Shown here: positions 53,469-63,155 of the stretch, one piece after another
How positions within the stretch are numbered: position 1 is the stretch's first letter
Layout of the letters: each line of letters starts with the position of its first letter
Origin: Bacteroides sp. CAG:545
GTDB taxonomy: Bacteria; Bacteroidota; Bacteroidia; Bacteroidales; UBA932
Reading direction: 5' to 3'
DNA: 64,000 bases
Assembly: GCA_000432515.1 (NCBI GenBank)
Contig: HF996013.1
Coordinates: forward strand, 40,199-104,198
Notes under the pieces: generated by a model
What the model saw: the letters and a program-made list of their open reading frames with translations, nothing else
Told to the model about the DNA's origin: nothing
Databases searched by the model: none
Made by a program: the position numbers and the translations under genes

Positions 53469-54152
53469 TTATTTTTTCTCATCCAAAAGGCCCGGGCGAA
53501 GCTTTTTCGTGCGATCCAAAGCCTGCTGCATCTGCCAATCCTGAATAAGACGCGGATTTCCGCTCAGAAGGACATCCGGAACTTTCCAGCCGTTGAACTC
53601 GGCCGGCCTTGTATAGACAGGTGGCGACACAAGACCGTCCTGGAAGCTGTCGCTCAATGCGGAGGTCTCGTCAGTCAGCGCTCCCGGGATGAGGCGGACA
53701 ATGGAGTCTGCCAAAAGCGCCGCCGGAATTTCTCCGCCGCTGACGACATAGTCCCCTACAGATATTTCACGGGTAATGAGATGCTCGCGGACTCTCTCGT
53801 CCACACCTTTGTAGTGGCCACAGAGAATAATTATGTTCTCTTTCAATGACAGTTCATTGGAAATGCCCTGCGTAAGCTGTTCGCCGTCCGGTGACATGAA
53901 GATTATCTCATCATATTCCCGCTCCGACTTGAGTTCTTCTATCATCTTGAACACAGGTTCTACCATCATCACCATGCCGGCATCTCCGCCATAACAATAG
54001 TCATCAACGGTTTTGCGTGGTCCTATTCCATATTTACGTACATTGTGAACATAAATTTCCACAAGTCCTTTCTTGCGGGCACGACCGACTATCGAGTAGC
54101 CGAGCGGGCTCTCGAGAAGTTCCGGTACTACTGTGAGTATATCTATTCGCAT
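53469..54152 (-). CDS. trmD: tRNA (guanine(37)-N1)-methyltransferase
   Basis: The 227-residue SPOUT methyltransferase has [20 protein letters not shown] at the start, [14 protein letters not shown] and [18 protein letters not shown] in the trefoil knot, and a DNPRLIQ-like tail ([12 protein letters not shown]). It methylates G37 next to the anticodon and prevents +1 frameshifting. It is the usual length. In the reading direction a strong terminator-like hairpin precedes it. Confidence 0.95.
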   Translation of the reverse strand: MRIDILTVVPELLESPLGYSIVGRARKKGLVEIYVHNVRKYGIGPRKTVDDYCYGGDAGMVMMVEPVFKMIEELKSEREYDEIIFMSPDGEQLTQGISNELSLKENIIILCGHYKGVDERVREHLITREISVGDYVVSGGEIPAALLADSIVRLIPGALTDETSALSDSFQDGLVSPPVYTRPAEFNGWKVPDVLLSGNPRLIQDWQMQQALDRTKKLRPGLLDEKK

Positions 54153-54193
54153 AAAATCAAAAAAAACTGAGGGATGATGCCTTATTAATCTTT

Positions 54194-54228
54194 AAAAAAA
54201 GGCTGTGCACTTTTGGGAGTACACAGCC
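54194..54228 (-). terminator. Intrinsic terminator ahead of trmD (end of the TonB receptor transcript or attenuator)
   Basis: On the minus strand GGCTGTGTACT pairs with AGTGCACAGCC around CCCAAA and is followed by TTTTTTT. It lies between the receptor stop (54292) and the trmD start (54152), downstream of a consensus promoter, so it could also attenuate trmD. Confidence 0.85.
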
Positions 54229-54279
54229 GTCCTCTAATAAAAACTGATATAAATAGGGCCTCACGGCTTCTTTGTTCGA

Positions 54280-54310
54280 CAAAGATACAAATTAGAATGA
54301 ATATGTCAAA
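54280..54310 (-). promoter_or_regulatory. Predicted trmD promoter overlapping the receptor gene end
   Basis: The minus strand has TTTG (RC of 54307-54310), 19 bp and TATCTTTG (RC of 54280-54287), a near-ideal match. The -33 lies within the last codons of the receptor gene. The predicted leader of about 120 nt contains the terminator hairpin. Confidence 0.6.
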
Positions 54311-56580
54311 CCAAAAATGAAGTTAATTTCACTTTGTGGGAATAAACTTGCCCAAGATTGCGCTAATTTGTTCTCTTTCTGGAAGAAACACAGCTCTCCT
54401 GCAACATCTGAGTAGTACTTCTTGTTGAACAGGTTGTTCACATATGCGCGGAGTCCGAGTTTGCCGGAACCGACATTGAACTCATGGCTGAGCATAAGAT
54501 CCGAAACGAAATATGCAGGAGCCTTCCTGTCATTGCACTCTGTATTGTCCCAATACTGTGAACCGATATATTTTCCGTCAATGGAAAGAGTCGTGGTCTT
54601 GAGCGAACCGCCTGCGAATGGCTTGAACGGAGACCAGGAGATTCTTGCCATACCTAACACTGAAGGCGACATACGCATTGTTACTGTTCCGAAATTCTTG
54701 GAATATGTGCCTGCAGGCTGCCAAGTCTCTTCAGAATCATACTGGGCGCAGAAAAGTGTGTAGTTGTGGATCTGGTTCATGCTGAGAGTGGCATTGGCCT
54801 CGATAGTCAGCCCATCGACAGGCGAATACGCTGCAGCAAACTCCACTCCCCTTCTCCATGCACGCGGAACATTCTCCTTGATAGCATAACCCACATTGGA
54901 CAGTTTTCCGGTTTCAAGAAGCATGTTCCAGTACTCCATCATGTAGAGATTGGCAGAAGCGGCAACCTTTTCGCTTGTAAAAGAGTAACCCAGCTCGATA
55001 TCGAGCATCTGTTCCGGTTTCAGAGTCACCTCACCCTTGTTGCCGAGCGAAATCTCCTTGTTCATGGTCAGGATCTGCTCCTGAAGGTCGCTCTTGCCAG
55101 GTTCGCGGTTTCCCAAAGCTGCTGAAACATAAGCCTTGTGCTGAGGAGCCCAGGCGAATGTGAGTCCCACACGCGGATTGAAGAAATTCCAGCTGTGCTT
55201 GTATGCAAGCGACTCGAAATAATCATCATCTTCGCCTGACATATCGAGGAACACTCCCCTGTACTGAAGGTCAGCATAAGCGGTAAGCCATTCCAATGGC
55301 CTGTACTCGGCACGGACAAACGCATTAAGTTCCTGTTTCAGACCTCTGTGTGAATACCACGCACGGGTATTGTTGTAGGTATCATAGTCGAAGGCATCTC
55401 CCATCACGCTGCTCCAGATGACCTTACCGAAATGGTCGCCGTCATATCTGGAAGCATAAACACCACCAGTAACATCCAGTTTCTCAGACTTGTAGGTCAG
55501 GTTCGAATTGAGCACATAATAGTCATTGCCCATGGCTTTGCGGACAATGAAATCCGATTTCTGGTGCACACTGCCGTCCTCGTCAGTAAAATCAGGCAGA
55601 CGGTACTTGCTGAATTTCTTGCCGGCCTTGTAGTTCTCGTAATATCCGTCACCACGGGTATAGTTGAATGTCGTACTCCATGTCAGGCTGTTCGCAAACT
55701 CGTGAGTATAGTTGAACTGGATATGGTGCTGCGTGTAATTGTCGGTATCATTGTCATAATAGTGCACAGCGCCATCGGCATCATAGAACTCACCTGTAGA
55801 ATTGTACTTTCTGTTCGTCTTGTACATCTGCGGGTCAATGCCGTTCCAGGTGATGCCGGAATGCTGGTCACCCATCAGGTAGGTCAATTTCAATGAGTTG
55901 TTTCCCTTGAGCCAGCCGAGAGCCGCAAATGCAGACTGTACTTTGGCCTTGGCGTTGCGGATATATCCGTCAGTACAGTCCTTGGAGTAGGCGGCACTGA
56001 AATACAATCCGGACTTGGTCAGACCGGTTCCAGCTGAAGCCGTCATTGTCATTGTATTATATGAACCTGCAGCGACATTGACATAACCGAATGGGCTTGT
56101 GCCGACAGAAGCGGTGCTCATATTGATGCTCGCGCCGAACGCACCTGGACCGTTGGAAGAAGTTCCGAGACCGCGCTGGAGCTGTACTGAATTGATCAAT
56201 GATGTCAATGCCGGGATGTTCACCCAGAACACTTCCTGTGATTCGGCATCATTGAGAGTGATTCCGTTGAGTGTGACATTGATCTGGGAGCCTTTCACGC
56301 CACGTACGGTCATTTTGGAGTATCCGAGTCCGGTACCGCCTTCAAGGCTGGTGACGACAGACGGCTGCAGGGACAGTGCCTGAACCAGAGAGTTCATCGG
56401 ATTTACTTTTCTGAGTTCTTCTTTGTTAAGATTCGTGAAAGTTACAGGTGTGTTTTCGCCCGCCCTCGAAGCTGAAACTATGACGCTGTCGAGTTTCTCG
56501 ATTTTGTCAGGATTCACGTCTCCGGCAAATGTCGGGACTGATACGGCGCACAGCGCCCCAAAAAATAAAAAACCTCGCAT
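54292..56580 (-). CDS. TonB-dependent outer membrane receptor, probably for thiamine
   Basis: The 762-residue protein has a signal peptide (FLFFGALCAVSVPTFA), a plug domain at about 25-150 (SVIVSASRAGENTPVTFTNL, then RGVKGSQINVTLNGITLND) and a 22-strand barrel ending in a terminal aromatic (FIFGLTYSF). A TPP riboswitch sits directly upstream, so it is expected to import thiamine or a precursor at the outer membrane, like the TPP-controlled receptors of Bacteroides. No inner-membrane thiamine transporter follows, and a terminator ends the transcript. Confidence 0.88.
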   Translation of the reverse strand: MRGFLFFGALCAVSVPTFAGDVNPDKIEKLDSVIVSASRAGENTPVTFTNLNKEELRKVNPMNSLVQALSLQPSVVTSLEGGTGLGYSKMTVRGVKGSQINVTLNGITLNDAESQEVFWVNIPALTSLINSVQLQRGLGTSSNGPGAFGASINMSTASVGTSPFGYVNVAAGSYNTMTMTASAGTGLTKSGLYFSAAYSKDCTDGYIRNAKAKVQSAFAALGWLKGNNSLKLTYLMGDQHSGITWNGIDPQMYKTNRKYNSTGEFYDADGAVHYYDNDTDNYTQHHIQFNYTHEFANSLTWSTTFNYTRGDGYYENYKAGKKFSKYRLPDFTDEDGSVHQKSDFIVRKAMGNDYYVLNSNLTYKSEKLDVTGGVYASRYDGDHFGKVIWSSVMGDAFDYDTYNNTRAWYSHRGLKQELNAFVRAEYRPLEWLTAYADLQYRGVFLDMSGEDDDYFESLAYKHSWNFFNPRVGLTFAWAPQHKAYVSAALGNREPGKSDLQEQILTMNKEISLGNKGEVTLKPEQMLDIELGYSFTSEKVAASANLYMMEYWNMLLETGKLSNVGYAIKENVPRAWRRGVEFAAAYSPVDGLTIEANATLSMNQIHNYTLFCAQYDSEETWQPAGTYSKNFGTVTMRMSPSVLGMARISWSPFKPFAGGSLKTTTLSIDGKYIGSQYWDNTECNDRKAPAYFVSDLMLSHEFNVGSGKLGLRAYVNNLFNKKYYSDVAGELCFFQKENKLAQSWASLFPQSEINFIFGLTYSF

Positions 56581-56597
56581 AAGAATAAATTACGCAA

Positions 56598-56725
56598 GGG
56601 GTACGCACATTATGCGCTTGAGATCAGCGTTCCCTACGTCGGCATTATCCGAATCAGGTTAATGGGTATAATCTCAACCGGTCTTCCACCGACTCTTCCG
56701 AGTCAATGCGGAGTTCCAGTACCCC
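56598..56725 (-). ncRNA. TPP riboswitch (THI element)
   Basis: On the minus strand the element shows the conserved TTGAGATTATACCCATTAAC (RC of 56658-56677), CCTGATTCGGATAATGCC and CGTAGGGAA (RC of 56630-56638). P1 closes with GGGGTAC/GTACCCC (56719-56725 and 56598-56604). P3 carries an extra stem-loop. The closing stem ends 17 bp before the receptor ATG at 56580, which suggests control of translation start rather than a separate terminator. Confidence 0.93.
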
Positions 56726-56771
56726 AAGCTATTGTTGTATTTTTAATAAACCGACGGCGAAGTTACGATTA

Positions 56772-57551
56772 TTACTTGACTTCCACAAGTTTTATTTCGT
56801 ACAATCTGCACCAGTTCTTGCCGGTGAGATAGATTTTTCCGTTCTGAGGATTGTATGCTATGCCGTTCAGCACGTCGGTATCGTCATACCTGAGCCTTGA
56901 CGGCAGCAGGCCTGAACAGTCCACGGTCGCCTCGACATTGCCGTCGGCAGGATTGACGATCACGATCAGGTCCGTAAGATAGACATTGGCCCAAATCTTC
57001 CCGTCTATATACTCGAGCTCATTCAGGTCATTGACGGGACGGCCGTTCAGACGCACGGTCACCTTGCGTGCAGTGCGGAAATCGTCGTCGAGGAAATACA
57101 GGTTTGCCGAGCCGTCCGATGCGATCAGCGATTCACCGTCAGTCGTAAGTCCCCATCCTTCACGTGGATACGAATATGACTTCTTGTATTTCAGGGTCTT
57201 GGCATCATAGACGAAAGCGACATTGTTCTGCCAGGTAAGCATATAGATATTGCCGTCCTTCTCCACCGAGCCTTCGAGAAAATACCGCCTGTCGAAATTC
57301 AGACGGTACAATGCCTTGCCTGTGCGGATGTCCACCTTGCTGAATGTGGATTTGCCGTTCAGACCGGTGCTTTCATACATCTGGCCGTCGTAGAAAAACA
57401 GTCCCTGTGTGTATGATGTCCTGTCGTGCGGATATTCGGCCACCACCTGAGCCTTGTACTGACGCACCTTCGCATTGACACAGGAAGATGCCAAAAGGGA
57501 CAGGACAATGACGACCAGACTATATATTGCACGACAGATTTTCATATTCAA
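56772..57551 (-). CDS. Glutamine cyclotransferase family protein (glutaminyl-peptide cyclotransferase), lipoprotein
   Basis: The 259-residue protein (start at 57551 or the ATG at 57545) has lipobox ASSC and a five-bladed beta-propeller of the plant-type QC family (YPHDRTSYTQGLFFYDGQMY, GLNGKSTFSKVDI, NDLNELEYIDGKIWAN). It converts N-terminal Gln of peptides to pyroglutamate. Such bacterial QCs act in the periplasm. It lies upstream of the riboswitch-controlled receptor on the same strand but does not share its leader. Confidence 0.87.
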   Translation of the reverse strand: MNMKICRAIYSLVVIVLSLLASSCVNAKVRQYKAQVVAEYPHDRTSYTQGLFFYDGQMYESTGLNGKSTFSKVDIRTGKALYRLNFDRRYFLEGSVEKDGNIYMLTWQNNVAFVYDAKTLKYKKSYSYPREGWGLTTDGESLIASDGSANLYFLDDDFRTARKVTVRLNGRPVNDLNELEYIDGKIWANVYLTDLIVIVNPADGNVEATVDCSGLLPSRLRYDDTDVLNGIAYNPQNGKIYLTGKNWCRLYEIKLVEVK

Positions 57552-57581
57552 AAGCCTATTTATTTTCCGGGCACTGCCATT

Positions 57582-59216
57582 TTACTGCAAATCGCATTCC
57601 AGCCCTCTCTGCCTGCGATAATCCAATGCCGCCTTCACGAATGCGACGAAAATCGGCTGAGGCACTTCCGGTGTACTTTTCAGTTCAGGATGGAACTGCA
57701 CCCCGATGAAGAACGGATGGGTAGGAATCTCCACGATCTCGACAAGACCGGTTTCAGGGTTACGTCCGCTCGCCTTCAGCCCTGCCGCCTCCATACGTGT
57801 GAGGTAATGTCCGTTGAACTCATATCTGTGTCTGTGTCTTTCGGAAATAAGTTCCTTGCCGTATATTTCATATGCGAGCGAATTCTTGTCCAACTGGCAG
57901 TCATAAGCGCCCAGACGCATCGTGCCGCCCTTTATGGTGGTGCTCTTCTGGTCCTCCATCAGGTCAATGACCGGATCAGGGGTAGAAGGATTCATCTCCG
58001 CAGAGGCTGCGTCCTTCAGGCCGAGCACGTCTCTTGCGAACTCCACCACGCACATCTGCATACCTAGACAGATACCGAAGAACGGGACATTGTGCTCTCT
58101 TGCATATTTGATGGCCTGGATTTTACCTTCGAGTCCACGTTCCCCGAAGCCCGGAGCGACCAGTATAGCATCCATGCCTCCGACTTTTTCCTCGACATTG
58201 GAAGCATCCACGTACTCACTCTGTACCGTATGGACATTGACCCTGCACTCATTGGCAGCGCCTGCATGGACGAATGACTCCAATATGGATTTGTACGCGT
58301 CCTGAAGCTCGACATATTTGCCTACCAGCGCTATATCCACCTGATGCTTAGGGTGATAGAGCTTGTTCAGGAACACTTTAAGGTTCGCAAAATCAGGTTC
58401 CGGCAAGTCATTGATATGAAAATGGTTCAATATCATCTCGTCAAGTCCCTCAGCTTCCATGTTGAGCGGCACCTGATAGATGGACGGGGCATCGATAGAC
58501 TGGATTACGTGTCCCGGTTTCACATTGCAGAACAATGCGACTTTACGTCTTATTTCCGGGGTGAGTTCCTTCTCAGTGCGGCAGACTATCACGTCAGGAT
58601 GCACACCCGCCTGCTGGAGCATCTGTACCGAATGCTGTGTAGGCTTGGTCTTCAGTTCTTTAGCTGCTCTGAGATAAGGGACCAATGTCAGGTGTATGCT
58701 GGCAAGGTCTTCTTCTGGCAGTTCCCACTGAAGCTGACGTATCGCCTCGAGGAACGGCTGGGATTCCATATCGCCGACAGTGCCTCCGACCTCAGTGATG
58801 ATGACGTCGAATTTTCCCGTTTTGCCGAGCAGAAGCATTCTGCGCTTGATTTCGTCTGTGATATGAGGGATAATCTGTACTGTCTTGCCGAGATAAGCAC
58901 CTTCACGTTCCTTGTTTATGACTGTGAAATATACCTTTCCGGTAGTGACGTTATTGGCCTTAGTCATATGAACACCCAGGAACCTCTCATAATGTCCGAG
59001 GTCCAGGTCCGTCTCTGCACCGTCATCCGTCACATAGCACTCGCCATGCTCGTAAGGGTTCAATGTTCCCGGGTCAATGTTGATGTAGGGATCAAATTTC
59101 TGAATGGTTACTCTAAGTCCTCTGGCTTGTAGTAGTTTCGCTAGTGAGGCCGCGATGATTCCCTTACCGAGGGAAGAAGCCACACCTCCTGTTACAAAGA
59201 CGTATTTCGTGTCCAT
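57582..59216 (-). CDS. pyrG: CTP synthase
   Basis: The 544-residue protein has an N-terminal amidoligase (KYVFVTGGVASSLGKGI, about 1-270) and a C-terminal class I glutamine amidotransferase with nucleophile in FFGICLGMQMCVVEFAR and His/Glu in GVQFHPELKSTP. It makes CTP from UTP, glutamine and ATP. The length is standard. It is transcribed upstream of the glutamine cyclotransferase gene (30 bp apart), so they may share a transcript. Confidence 0.97.
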   Translation of the reverse strand: MDTKYVFVTGGVASSLGKGIIAASLAKLLQARGLRVTIQKFDPYINIDPGTLNPYEHGECYVTDDGAETDLDLGHYERFLGVHMTKANNVTTGKVYFTVINKEREGAYLGKTVQIIPHITDEIKRRMLLLGKTGKFDVIITEVGGTVGDMESQPFLEAIRQLQWELPEEDLASIHLTLVPYLRAAKELKTKPTQHSVQMLQQAGVHPDVIVCRTEKELTPEIRRKVALFCNVKPGHVIQSIDAPSIYQVPLNMEAEGLDEMILNHFHINDLPEPDFANLKVFLNKLYHPKHQVDIALVGKYVELQDAYKSILESFVHAGAANECRVNVHTVQSEYVDASNVEEKVGGMDAILVAPGFGERGLEGKIQAIKYAREHNVPFFGICLGMQMCVVEFARDVLGLKDAASAEMNPSTPDPVIDLMEDQKSTTIKGGTMRLGAYDCQLDKNSLAYEIYGKELISERHRHRYEFNGHYLTRMEAAGLKASGRNPETGLVEIVEIPTHPFFIGVQFHPELKSTPEVPQPIFVAFVKAALDYRRQRGLECDLQ

Positions 59217-59269
59217 ATTCGTTTTATTATCTTTAACAGGGGCACAAATTTAACCATTTTTTACAGATA

Positions 59270-59310
59270 AAGAAGCATTTTGTGCGGAAAGATTCCCCAA
59301 AATGCTTCTT
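59270..59310 (-). terminator. Hairpin after the GH5-like gene
   Basis: AAGAAGCATTTT (59270-59281) and AAAATGCTTCTT (59299-59310) form a perfect 12-bp stem with a 17-nt loop. It follows the glycosidase stop (59338) on the minus strand. The stem ends in A/T pairs rather than a classical GC stem with a T tract, so its strength as a terminator is uncertain. Confidence 0.5.
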
Positions 59311-59337
59311 CATGTGTAATGTCATTTTCGCGGATTA

Positions 59338-60447
59338 CTAGTCGCGCCCGGTCATGGACTTTATGAATTCCACCTCAGCCGGTCTGTAAGGTGTACCGTC
59401 TGGTTGAAGAATATCATGGAACCAAGGGTCAGGTTCTTCCGTATATGGAATCTTGTTGCCGTCCTTGTCCACCTTGTTCCATTTATAATGGCATTGCATC
59501 GCGCCCCTGACCAGTCCGAAATCATATGCCGCGACCTTGTCCTTCTTCAGCACCGGAAGAACGGTCTCGAACGTGCTTCCGAAAGGCCTTGCAAGATATT
59601 CCGTGCAGAAAATCGGGCGGTTGAAAGTCTTCATGAGATCCACGAACTTCTGCATCTCCTCTGCCGGCTGATAGCAATGGATGCTGAGCACGTCACAGTT
59701 TTCACAGAGAAAAGTGACCGTAGGAAAACGCGTGGTGAGGTTTCCGCTGCCGCTCAACGGCCTGGTATAGATCGGAGCTGTAAGCGGCTGTGACGGATTG
59801 ACTTCTCTGGCCCATTCGAACACTTTCTTCAGCAGCGGATAGGTATGGCATGCAGGCACGTTCTCGGGCTCATTGTAAAGACACCATGCGATTATACGCT
59901 TGTCATCCTTGAAATGGTCGAGCACGTCCTGTTCATATTTCTTGACCCAACCCCATTGTGAAGGGTCATTGACAGTTTCAATTCCCGGAGTCTGGGCCCA
60001 GATGCCGTTATGGATGCCTGGAATCGGTAAGATTTTCTCGTCCACATAACGGTCACGAGAACCGCCGTTCGTAAAGAGGGTCACAAGGCTGCTGATGCCG
60101 TGACTGTCAGCGATTTCGAGGAACTTTTCTATGTTCGCGAAAAACGCATCCCGGTCGGCGCTCCAGACCTTGTCATGAAGGAAGATCCGGACGCTGTTGA
60201 ACCCCAAGTCCTCGGCCCAGCCCAGTTCCTTGTCAATCTCAGCCGGGTCGAATGTGCTCGGCTGCCACATCTGGATCTGGTTTCCCGCATATGCCGGAAC
60301 ATAGTCGCAGCCCACAGGCCACTCCCTGGCGGCATACCATTCATTGGCCTTTTCTTCGGACCAACGCTGCGCGACGGGCTGCACTTCATTGCAGGAGACG
60401 ATAACCGCCGCCAGCGCAAGTATTGTCAATGCTTTTATTGGTTTCAT
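59338..60447 (-). CDS. GH5-like (clan GH-A) glycoside hydrolase lipoprotein
   Basis: The 369-residue protein has lipobox VSC (Cys19) and a TIM-barrel glycosidase. The acid/base Glu lies in AWCLYNEPEN, the nucleophile Glu in RPIFCTEYLARP, and the segment LGFNSVRIFLHDKVW belongs to the first strands. It resembles Bacteroidales cellulase-family enzymes of clan GH-A; the substrate is not clear. It starts 2 bp after the stop of the large lipoprotein, so the two are coupled. The gene ends an operon whose head lies beyond the window. Confidence 0.82.
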   Translation of the reverse strand: MKPIKALTILALAAVIVSCNEVQPVAQRWSEEKANEWYAAREWPVGCDYVPAYAGNQIQMWQPSTFDPAEIDKELGWAEDLGFNSVRIFLHDKVWSADRDAFFANIEKFLEIADSHGISSLVTLFTNGGSRDRYVDEKILPIPGIHNGIWAQTPGIETVNDPSQWGWVKKYEQDVLDHFKDDKRIIAWCLYNEPENVPACHTYPLLKKVFEWAREVNPSQPLTAPIYTRPLSGSGNLTTRFPTVTFLCENCDVLSIHCYQPAEEMQKFVDLMKTFNRPIFCTEYLARPFGSTFETVLPVLKKDKVAAYDFGLVRGAMQCHYKWNKVDKDGNKIPYTEEPDPWFHDILQPDGTPYRPAEVEFIKSMTGRD

Positions 60448-60449
60448 AA

Positions 60450-62948
60450 TTATTTGATTGTTTTAGTTCCGCCTCCATAGATGTCGGAAGCTGCCACTGC
60501 GACTTTATTATACGTACAACTTGTAACAGTCAAAGTGGCACTTGACTTAACGCCGGCAAAACCATATTTATAGTTTTCTGTCGTAAGTTCAGCAGGGAAA
60601 TTGAACGAGGCTTCAGCTTTGACATCTTTAATACTGATACTAGACGCAGCCCAGCCGAGAACTGCTCCCACATAGCCAATCTTCGTCGGCGTCACATAAG
60701 TATTATCAGATTTTGCAAAATTCACGTTTACGCAGGAGGCTACATCATCAATTCGAGTAGCATAACTGCCTCCCAAAATACCACCGGCACATATTCCGCC
60801 AAAAAGAGAACCAAGTTTAATAGTGTAGGCAGATGTGGAGCCTTTGTTCCCACGGACTACACCGCCGCCTACAAATCCGGCAATACCGCCCACATAAGTC
60901 TGCCGAGCTCCGGAATTACCATCTGTCATCGGCTGTCCATTGGCGGTACAGACATCAATATTTCCGGTATTCACGCAATTAACTCGGATAACAGTGTATG
61001 ACTTGGATCCGAAATCATAATAGACATCTTTCAAGACAGAGCATCTTCCCAAAATTCCACCGACGGCATAAGCCCCAGATGGAATCCCTTTATTAAGTAT
61101 CGTCTCTTTTTCGTAGAAAGAAATGCTTCCGGAATTGGTACAAGAGTCGAAGATTGTGCAATCCTTGGTACTGGAGCCTGTATTCACAGACGCAGCGACA
61201 CCGCCGAGACAGCCACCTTTCATATGGAATGCACCGGACTTCTGGATTTTAAGATTTCCGGAGTTCTTGCACCTGAAGATTTCTCCTACCACATTGCCGG
61301 CAGGGATAATATTTATTTCAGGAGTCTCGCATTTGCCGATAACTCCTCCCATATATATTTCCCGGCTTGCAGTAAGATTGGCCTCGACAGCCATATCCCC
61401 TTCATTTGCAAGGTCACTCACCTTACCGCTGGCCATCAGAACCACACCTGAGACAAGACAATTCACATTCACTCCGGTAATACTTATAGTACCAGTATTG
61501 GTACACCCGGTAATCTCTCCGGAACTGTACAGCGTAATTCCACCGACTTTCACTTCAGCAGTAGGATTCTTGATTGTAATATTTCCAGTATTCTTGCAAT
61601 TGATAATCTTTCCATTGTTGCTACGGCAAATGGTGGAAGCATTCGTACTATTTCCTTCAAGTGTAATATCGACACTACTCTCGCAATTTCTGATCTCTCC
61701 GTTATTGTTAAGAGCCAACACGCCAGGCCATCCGTTGTTGGTATTGGCAATTCGGTTACCGGCCACCTTCAAATCCATATTTTTTCCAGTTTCGCCGACA
61801 TGCAGAAACAGAGGTTCGGTTCCAGCGTGCGTAATGATGTGATTATGGCCGTAAAACACACCATTCCACTCACATTTGCTGCCATCAGCCTTTTTGTCAT
61901 TGGTACGTGGCAGATTCGTCGAAGAATGAATATCAGCCATAAGATGCACACCTTCATTTCCATCTACCGTTGTATTCCAGGCTGACCAGTCACCATTATT
62001 TACGTCAGCCACGAATCCATTCCAATCCTCAACGGTATAAATACCGCCTTCCAGATAAGTTCCTGCAGCATTGAAGGTAATTGTCGTAGGATAGACCTTT
62101 CCCGAAACGGCAGTGAAAGTCTTCATGCTGTGCACCACCTGATAGTGATTCTCCGCATCTACGATAGTCAAGGTCAATCCTCTTTTATACTCTCTTGCAG
62201 GTATTGCGATAAAGACAGGAGTTCCACTCGCCACACCGGACTCGCCGCAGGAAATGGTGGCAGATGTATTTCCAATCGCCTTGCCTTCTTCATTTTTCTT
62301 CGGTCCGAACGCGACTTTGGATTTGGAATATGAAATAGTATATGCTCCGCTGAGAGCCTCATTGTCATTGCCATTGACACGTATGCTCTTGACCGTCGTG
62401 CCGGTGACCGCAACTTTCAGATAAGCCATGGCGTGTTTGAACGCAAGTCCTCCACCGGCTTCGCCACGTGCGGTCATTATCGCAGCATTCGGATCAAAGC
62501 CATTCTCCACATACGTCTGCGTGGAAGGAATAGTAATTTCAATAACGGTAGAGTCTTCCTTTACAGTCTTGTATGAGTCTTTAACATACAGACCCGCAGG
62601 ATAAACCGCGCAATACGGAGCTTCCACCACACCAAGTGTAAATGACGCACTCTTCTTGTTATCAGGATCGATACTGATGGTTTTACTGGTCTCGCCATTC
62701 ACCAGAATATGATCGCCCTCAGCCCAGAATACGGAGTAAGTCTTGTCGCCGTTGTCCGAGATCAATGTCTTGGTAACATCATCAACATCAGGAGAATCCG
62801 ACAGTTCGGCGCCGATCACCATTGTTCCGGCTTCGTCTTCCTGCTGTTCCGGAACCTGTATTTCTCCTTCAATTTCCTTGGCACAACCCGCTAAGGCAAG
62901 AGCTACAGCCGATGCAGTCATGAAATAAATTATTCTTTTCATTGTCAA
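60450..62948 (-). CDS. Large surface lipoprotein with fimbrillin-like head and Gly/Cys-rich repeats
   Basis: The 832-residue protein has lipobox LAGC (residue 22), then a fimbrillin-type region (about 40-300, WAEGDHILVNGETSKTISID, YPAGLYVKDSY). The C-terminal half carries right-handed beta-helix-like repeats (NNGKIINCKNTGNITI, SGEITGCTNTGTISITG, GGVIGKCETPE) resembling GLUG-type repeats. The repeats suggest a surface-binding role. It is coupled to the GH gene 2 bp downstream and preceded by the out-of-frame small peptide gene. Confidence 0.78.
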   Translation of the reverse strand: MTMKRIIYFMTASAVALALAGCAKEIEGEIQVPEQQEDEAGTMVIGAELSDSPDVDDVTKTLISDNGDKTYSVFWAEGDHILVNGETSKTISIDPDNKKSASFTLGVVEAPYCAVYPAGLYVKDSYKTVKEDSTVIEITIPSTQTYVENGFDPNAAIMTARGEAGGGLAFKHAMAYLKVAVTGTTVKSIRVNGNDNEALSGAYTISYSKSKVAFGPKKNEEGKAIGNTSATISCGESGVASGTPVFIAIPAREYKRGLTLTIVDAENHYQVVHSMKTFTAVSGKVYPTTITFNAAGTYLEGGIYTVEDWNGFVADVNNGDWSAWNTTVDGNEGVHLMADIHSSTNLPRTNDKKADGSKCEWNGVFYGHNHIITHAGTEPLFLHVGETGKNMDLKVAGNRIANTNNGWPGVLALNNNGEIRNCESSVDITLEGNSTNASTICRSNNGKIINCKNTGNITIKNPTAEVKVGGITLYSSGEITGCTNTGTISITGVNVNCLVSGVVLMASGKVSDLANEGDMAVEANLTASREIYMGGVIGKCETPEINIIPAGNVVGEIFRCKNSGNLKIQKSGAFHMKGGCLGGVAASVNTGSSTKDCTIFDSCTNSGSISFYEKETILNKGIPSGAYAVGGILGRCSVLKDVYYDFGSKSYTVIRVNCVNTGNIDVCTANGQPMTDGNSGARQTYVGGIAGFVGGGVVRGNKGSTSAYTIKLGSLFGGICAGGILGGSYATRIDDVASCVNVNFAKSDNTYVTPTKIGYVGAVLGWAASSISIKDVKAEASFNFPAELTTENYKYGFAGVKSSATLTVTSCTYNKVAVAASDIYGGGTKTIK

Positions 62949-62961
62949 ATTTCATTTAGGG

Positions 62962-63131
62962 TTAATATTGCCATTCGAACATAGGATCTTCTTCCCCGAG
63001 ATCCTCATTGTAGGCCTTTCTGGTACCAGATTGACAGAAACCGACTTCAAGATTCAAATCGATTACTTCCAGCTTCGGAGAATAGTATCCACCCCCCCCG
63101 AAAGAATAATTTTAGTTTCAGTGTTTTTCAT
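62962..63131 (-). pseudogene. Small Bacteroidales peptide gene broken by a G8 tract (possible phase-variable gene)
   Basis: The minus strand has an ATG (63131) followed by MKNTETKIILS and a run of eight G (63092-63099). The frame then stops at TAA after GGVDTILRSWK. With one more G (G9) it would continue GGGGYYSPKLEVIDLNLEVG to the TAA at 62962, giving about 56 residues. That C-terminal part, with a PKLEVIDLNLE-type motif, matches the short peptides often encoded in Bacteroidales surface operons. The frame after the tract has no start of its own. A sequencing error is equally possible. Confidence 0.7.
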
Positions 63132-63155
63132 GATAAAATATTTATTGTTAATTAC

